A DNA stretch of 64,000 bases from Haliclystus octoradiatus (lineage: Eukaryota > Cnidaria > Staurozoa > Stauromedusae > Haliclystidae): contig OU744448.1 in NCBI GenBank assembly GCA_916610825.1, positions 4,255,465 through 4,319,464 of the forward strand, written 5' to 3'. A program made the translations under genes and the position numbers. The notes under the pieces were generated by a model that saw nothing but the letters and a program-made list of their open reading frames with translations, was not told the origin of the DNA and did not search any database. This document shows positions 59,941 to 64,000 of the stretch, one piece after another (the stretch's first letter is position 1; every line of letters begins with the position of its first letter).

Positions 59941-60242
59941 AAAAGATATTCGCAAATTTCATCCCAAGGATGCATTTTTATTATTATATAGCTATTTACT
60001 ATCTAAAAGCTATAAATTAGATTATTTTTCAACCTTGTATTTAACTTGAAAATGGGCTAAGTTGAGAACCCGAAACGTTATTCTCTATTAATAGATCTAT
60101 TTGCTGTTAGCTATTGCGTCAAATTATTGAATTGGTCTTTATATAATATTAAGAATAATTCATAGTGGTATAATTCAAAACTCAACCTGATTAATACCAA
60201 CCATGTGGCCGGCAACATTTACTATACAAATTGCTATGAATT

Positions 60243-60777
60243 AAGCCCCAGCAAAATGAAGCCAACAATTCGCCAGCTTTTTCACAACATCGATGTTGTG
60301 AAAAAGCTGGCTTCATTTGGCCACCCCAGCCAACATTTTCACAACATTTGACATATGGAGTTTCAAAGAATGCCATGAAAATTTTGATTTAACATTTCAT
60401 ATAGAGTCGAAAAATACAAATAATATCGTTTGTAATTTTTTGTTTGAAATTCTCAAGTGATTTTAATATTTCTGCGATGGAAGACAGAACTAACGACATT
60501 CATACCTTTTAAAATGACAAAGAAAGTACATACGATTCAGAGACTGATTTTTAAAATGTAATGAGGTTTAGTTTAAAATTGCCCACGAAGTAGAGCAAAG
60601 AAGGACAACCAAAAAGAAAGATATTATTGAAGGAGAAATATCTTGCCAGCAATTTCACAACATCGATCGCGATTTTGTGAAAATGCTGGCAAAATGTTGG
60701 CTGGGGTCATTTTCACAACATCGATGCGAAATTTTATCAAATTTTGTGAAAATGTTGGCTTCGTTTGGCCGGGGCTT
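60243..60777. mobile_element. TIR element with internal perfect palindrome
   Basis: Ends AAGCCCCAGC.AAATGAAGCC and the complement of GGCTTCGTTTGGCCGGGGCTT are inverted over about 25 bp. A second inverted pair lies inside (CCACCCCAGCCAACATTTTC near 60,321 and GTTGGCTGGGGTCATTTTC near 60,690). No coding sequence; the target duplication is not clear (at most TA). Confidence 0.68.
60272..60311. repeat. Perfect 40-bp palindrome
   Basis: Each half reads GCCAGCTTTTTCACAACATC and its exact complement, centred on ATCGAT, with no spacer. It can form a full cruciform. It is repeated in broken form near 60,642-60,690 (GCCAGCAATTTCACAACATC). Confidence 0.95.
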
Positions 60778-61680
60778 TATGAAGATTTACCAGCCAATTG
60801 AAGGACATATTTTGAAATAATTAATATGCAATCTCTAACTAAAAAGAATGAAAAGCAATCATTCAATGAAAAATAGCGACATATCTATATATTTTTACTA
60901 TGATAATTTAGCCTAAATTATTTAGGTAGTAATTTTAGAACAGCAAAATTTTGAAACGTTAATAACTTTCAAATGGAATATTTATCTCTCCGTACTCGTA
61001 ATTAAAAGCTAGTGTCATCTCATTGATTGATCCACAGGCTCTCCGTCTCAATGATTGAAATGCAAGAACACTATTGCATTGTCTAAGGAAGGGCTTAAAG
61101 CAGTACCAGCCAAAAGCCGTACGAATTTCAAGTTTAGTGGTTTTTATAGATAAGTTAGCAAAGAAATGTTACCTGTAATTCGACATCAACATTTTTAATT
61201 GTTTCATTAGCTTTTGATTTATTTGTATATCTCCGATTCCGTGTCATAGCACCTAGTAGGCTATCATTTCAATTTGGTCAGCTAATTGCAAATTTAATTG
61301 TGAGGATAAAGACCCTGGAAAAGTGCATTATTTCAGTAATCCAATTATTTTATGAAACTAACCGGTCAAGCCAAAGGGTTTGCCAGGTTTGTATTCATAT
61401 TTCGCACACAAAGAAAACTTTCGAGTTCAGTATCGAAAGCTTGGGTCCAACAGGCAAGTGCTTTCAACACTTACCAAGTGTCTTTCCACTTGTTTCATGT
61501 ATCCTAAATATGAGTATAGTACAAAAATTTTCATGCTTGTTAAAACCCTATTCTAAATGTTCACGCTTAAGCATATCACGCAAAATAGTAGAGGAAAAGT
61601 GCCTTGATGGCAAAAAAAATTATATATGTTGATTAATTCAAAAATCAAATATATATTTGTTGAACATCATTTTCTATCAG
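60778..61680. other. AT-rich stretch, no recognised gene
   Basis: Only weak open frames. It ends in the acceptor TTTCTATCAG in front of a decayed paralogous exon. Confidence 0.4.
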
Positions 61681-61943
61681 GTTTATCAGTTGGTGGTAGT
61701 CCACTTACTTATGATGTTGTGTTAACAATTTACCAAGGTTTAGCCTGGACATCTGTGTTGAAGTCAAATGTTGGATCACCGATTCCGTATTCGTTACAAT
61801 ATCTGATGCAAATGTGATCGAACCAATTGGAAATAAACTTTCAATTGACAGTATTCCACAACCATTATATTCATCAAAGAATAGAATGCTGATATTGGGA
61901 ATACATCAGTGTGATATTTGATTTTAGTACAGTCAATGCTCGT
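61681..61943 (+). pseudogene. Frameshifted paralogue of gene exon 2
   Basis: After the acceptor TTTTCTATCAG, phase 1 gives LSVGGSPLTYDVVLTIYQG, matching LTVNGAPIDYDLVLTMP of exon 2. A frame change near 61,772 gives TDSVFVTISDANVIEP, then IPQPLYSSKN (compare TPTAVYSSVN). After another shift IFDFSTVNAR precedes a GTAAGT donor, as FDFGIVT does in exon 2. The splice sites are kept while the reading frame is lost at two places. This is a third, decayed member of the gene family. Confidence 0.78.
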
Positions 61944-63013
61944 GTAAGTAAGAAATACATTGCTTCTAACTAATGATCTTAATGACTCATTTTGTATTAT
62001 AACGTAAATGATTCGATCAACTTGATTGTTTTAGAGTTTGACGCCAAATCACCATAGCAAAACTAGGTTCGAAAACACAATCGATCTTACATTTCGAACT
62101 TAATACCACGAATCAGACTTTCCAATTTGATCAATTAGATGCTTATCAAAGTTGTGTATAGCTATAATACAAAGTAATTGGCGCACAATTTTCTATAAGC
62201 TATTGATATTCGGCGCACTCGAGTCATTTCAGGGAAAAACTCGAAGGCGAAAATTACTCACCGAGGTGGCTCGTAGCTTTCTGATACCTTCTGGTTTTCT
62301 CCTTACATGCCTTTCGTGTACCATATATCAATACCTCACAGAAAAATGTGCTCCAGTTGCATAATATTCATATTATGCCGGCCTTCTAAGCTGCTTAGAC
62401 AAAATTGTTCCGAGTTTCGCTCGATAGCGGGACATTCAAGCATTACTCATTGCTTAATGTTCAATCTCGGTATCCGCCAAATAATCGCTGAAGTTTCGAT
62501 CTGCTTACTGATTACAGCGGTGGTGGGTCCAGCTGAAAATCTGACAGGTCTTGAAGGGGGACAGTTAATGGAAAGGGAAAATTTCTCTGCAGAAGTTCAA
62601 GGAAACTTTCATCACAAAAAAAATTGATATCAAAAAACTTATTGGAGCAATGTGACACCACTTTCAAACCATCATTTGACAATCCAAGGATTCCTTTGAC
62701 CTAATTAATAAAATCATGGGGTCGAAGCTGAAACAGAAATGTATCTCATTCTTTTTCAGCCGTTTCCTAGATAAAGTTCCATTTTGAAAATAAATAAACG
62801 TTGATTTTAATTGGAGTTATAAATGAAATCTATCTAAATATTAACAGGGAAACTACTCAGAGCATCTATATTTCTCAGTTGAAGAGGAGAAAACTTCGAA
62901 ATACTTTTTAGAAAAGGTTATATTTTCTGTAGATGAGGTATAAACACTGATATAATAAGGATTTTCTAAACATTGGTAGACTTTAGAATAGTATTTTTGC
63001 ATCATAATTTCAG
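61944..63013. other. Intron-like sequence of decayed paralogue
   Basis: No exon recognised; short chance frames only. Confidence 0.4.
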
Positions 63014-63132
63014 GTTACAAATTCCATCAGGGTCACGAATTATCAAAGTGTGCTACTTGAAGTAAAATTACCAATTTACAGATTTATGACTGGCATGCCC
63101 CCTTCTGTGAAAAACCAGACTCACGTTTTCAG
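63014..63132 (+). pseudogene. Possible paralogue of gene exon 3
   Basis: Acceptor ATCATAATTTCAG and donor GTGTTG enclose an open 119-nt stretch starting VTNSIRVTNYQSVLLEVKLP in the phase expected after 61,943. Exon 3 starts VNSPFTNIKIHMKFKATVL. The likeness is weak and the exon is shorter, so this rests mainly on position and phase. Confidence 0.35.
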
Positions 63133-64000
63133 GTGTTGCAAATGGTAAGCTCTGCACAAAAATTTCATCTAGCCATCAGCCTTACACTAAAAGAATAAAA
63201 CGTTTTTTCCATCAGGTCCTCAGTTTTTCATACCAATGTTTAGCATGTAGCTAAATCATTATAAAACATATCTCTACATTTGATCTACTGATTAGTGCTC
63301 TACATCAATGCTGGGGAATGATTCTTTTCCAGTCGGATATTCCATTTGGGAACTTGTTCATGTTTCACTTCCACATTTACACTGTGTAGCAACCTTCGGC
63401 ATTTTCAATTTTTAGGTTAGCTCTATTCATTTTGAGAGTGTGCAAAACCATACACAGCAACTTTTGAAATTCCTGGTAAGAATATTCCAAGAATAAAAAA
63501 TCTTGATTTTTCTTTTTGAAGAATATTTTCCTATGACCAGAATAATTCGAAAATATACAGAAATGCGGTACTGCATCGAGAATATATATTCTTGAACGTT
63601 TGCTATTTCTGGATAATCACTTATCACTTATATACATAATACTGTCTGTTTATATATCACAATATTTCTATATTTCTATATTTCGATATTTCTGTGTCTG
63701 TCCGCGACTTATGTACGTCTTACTGGCGATATAATACGGATAATCCGTTGTCGGGAAATTATGCAAACATTTGTGTCGAGATAACCGTGTACAGTAACAA
63801 ATTTTTTGTATGAAAAGTATGGGTCTATGACGTTGTTTTAAAATAATATACTTCATCTGATATTTTATTTGATATCATTACATTAAAAAATTCAGAGATT
63901 TTGAAAAATTTCATAGGTCGATAATCTAGCGGGCAGCCAAATCGACTTCAAATTGAAATCTCCAGAACAAAAATATTTTGCTTTAAATTTAAAAGCTGCG
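63133..64000. other. AT-rich right edge, no recognised gene
   Basis: No coding exon, RNA gene or named repeat was seen. Short ATTTCTATATTTC-type repeats occur near 63,660-63,690. Confidence 0.4.

Noticed and set aside
62307..62627. 106-codon plus-strand frame
   Set aside because: No recognised motif, overlapping alternative frame of similar length, no splice context; chance frame is more likely.

Overview
The window is AT-rich animal DNA from a genome dense in transposons. It has spliceosomal introns, a multi-exon gene for a secreted or cell-surface protein, tRNA-derived SINEs, LINEs, two kinds of Penelope-like elements (PLEs), an LTR retrotransposon and several terminal-inverted-repeat (TIR) DNA elements. 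It is not bacterial: there are no operons or long single-exon genes. A non-vertebrate metazoan fits best; the species cannot be named from the sequence.

The only host gene I can follow runs on the + strand from 20,787 to 47,577 in at least twelve exons with introns up to about 5.4 kb. It encodes repeated beta-sandwich modules that resemble the bacterial DUF11 family (K..LNVGD-type motifs), then a C-terminal part with an Asp-box (SGDGGDTW), ending in CPNCG. Its 5' end is not visible. The last two exons occur again at 12-251 and 894-979. Frameshifted exons of a third paralogue lie at 61,681-61,943 and possibly 63,014-63,132. The locus therefore looks like a tandem family, or a tandem family mixed with assembly duplication.

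Layout: 1-9,962 is a near copy of 46,222-56,637 and stops at a 200-N gap (9,963-10,162). Each copy holds the last exons, a decayed PLE split by a SINE, a minus-strand LINE, a plus-strand LINE 3' end and a hAT-like element. From 10,163 to 16,914 there is a cluster of a second PLE family: three copies, one with an inverted 3' end, four hammerhead-ribozyme motifs, and a (TTA)n tract of about 1.1 kb. From 16,941 to 20,412 lies a TTAA-flanked TIR element. The gene introns (21-46 kb) hold a Ty3/Gypsy element with perfect target duplications, foldback and MITE-like elements, LTR-like direct repeats, a LINE tail, a truncated SINE, and about twenty copies of the palindrome GTTCATGAAC. From 56 to 60.8 kb are the hAT-like element, a second long (ATT)n tract, the 5' part of the minus LINE (ORF1 with SGNH-esterase motifs), a decayed PLE GIY-YIG domain and a TIR element with a perfect 40-bp palindrome.

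The strongest observations are the hammerhead ribozymes in the PLE cluster, the SINE filled/empty-site pair between the two 10-kb copies, the abrupt change in divergence between those copies, and the GTTCATGAAC arrays. All coordinates and identities were read by eye; no alignment or database search was run.
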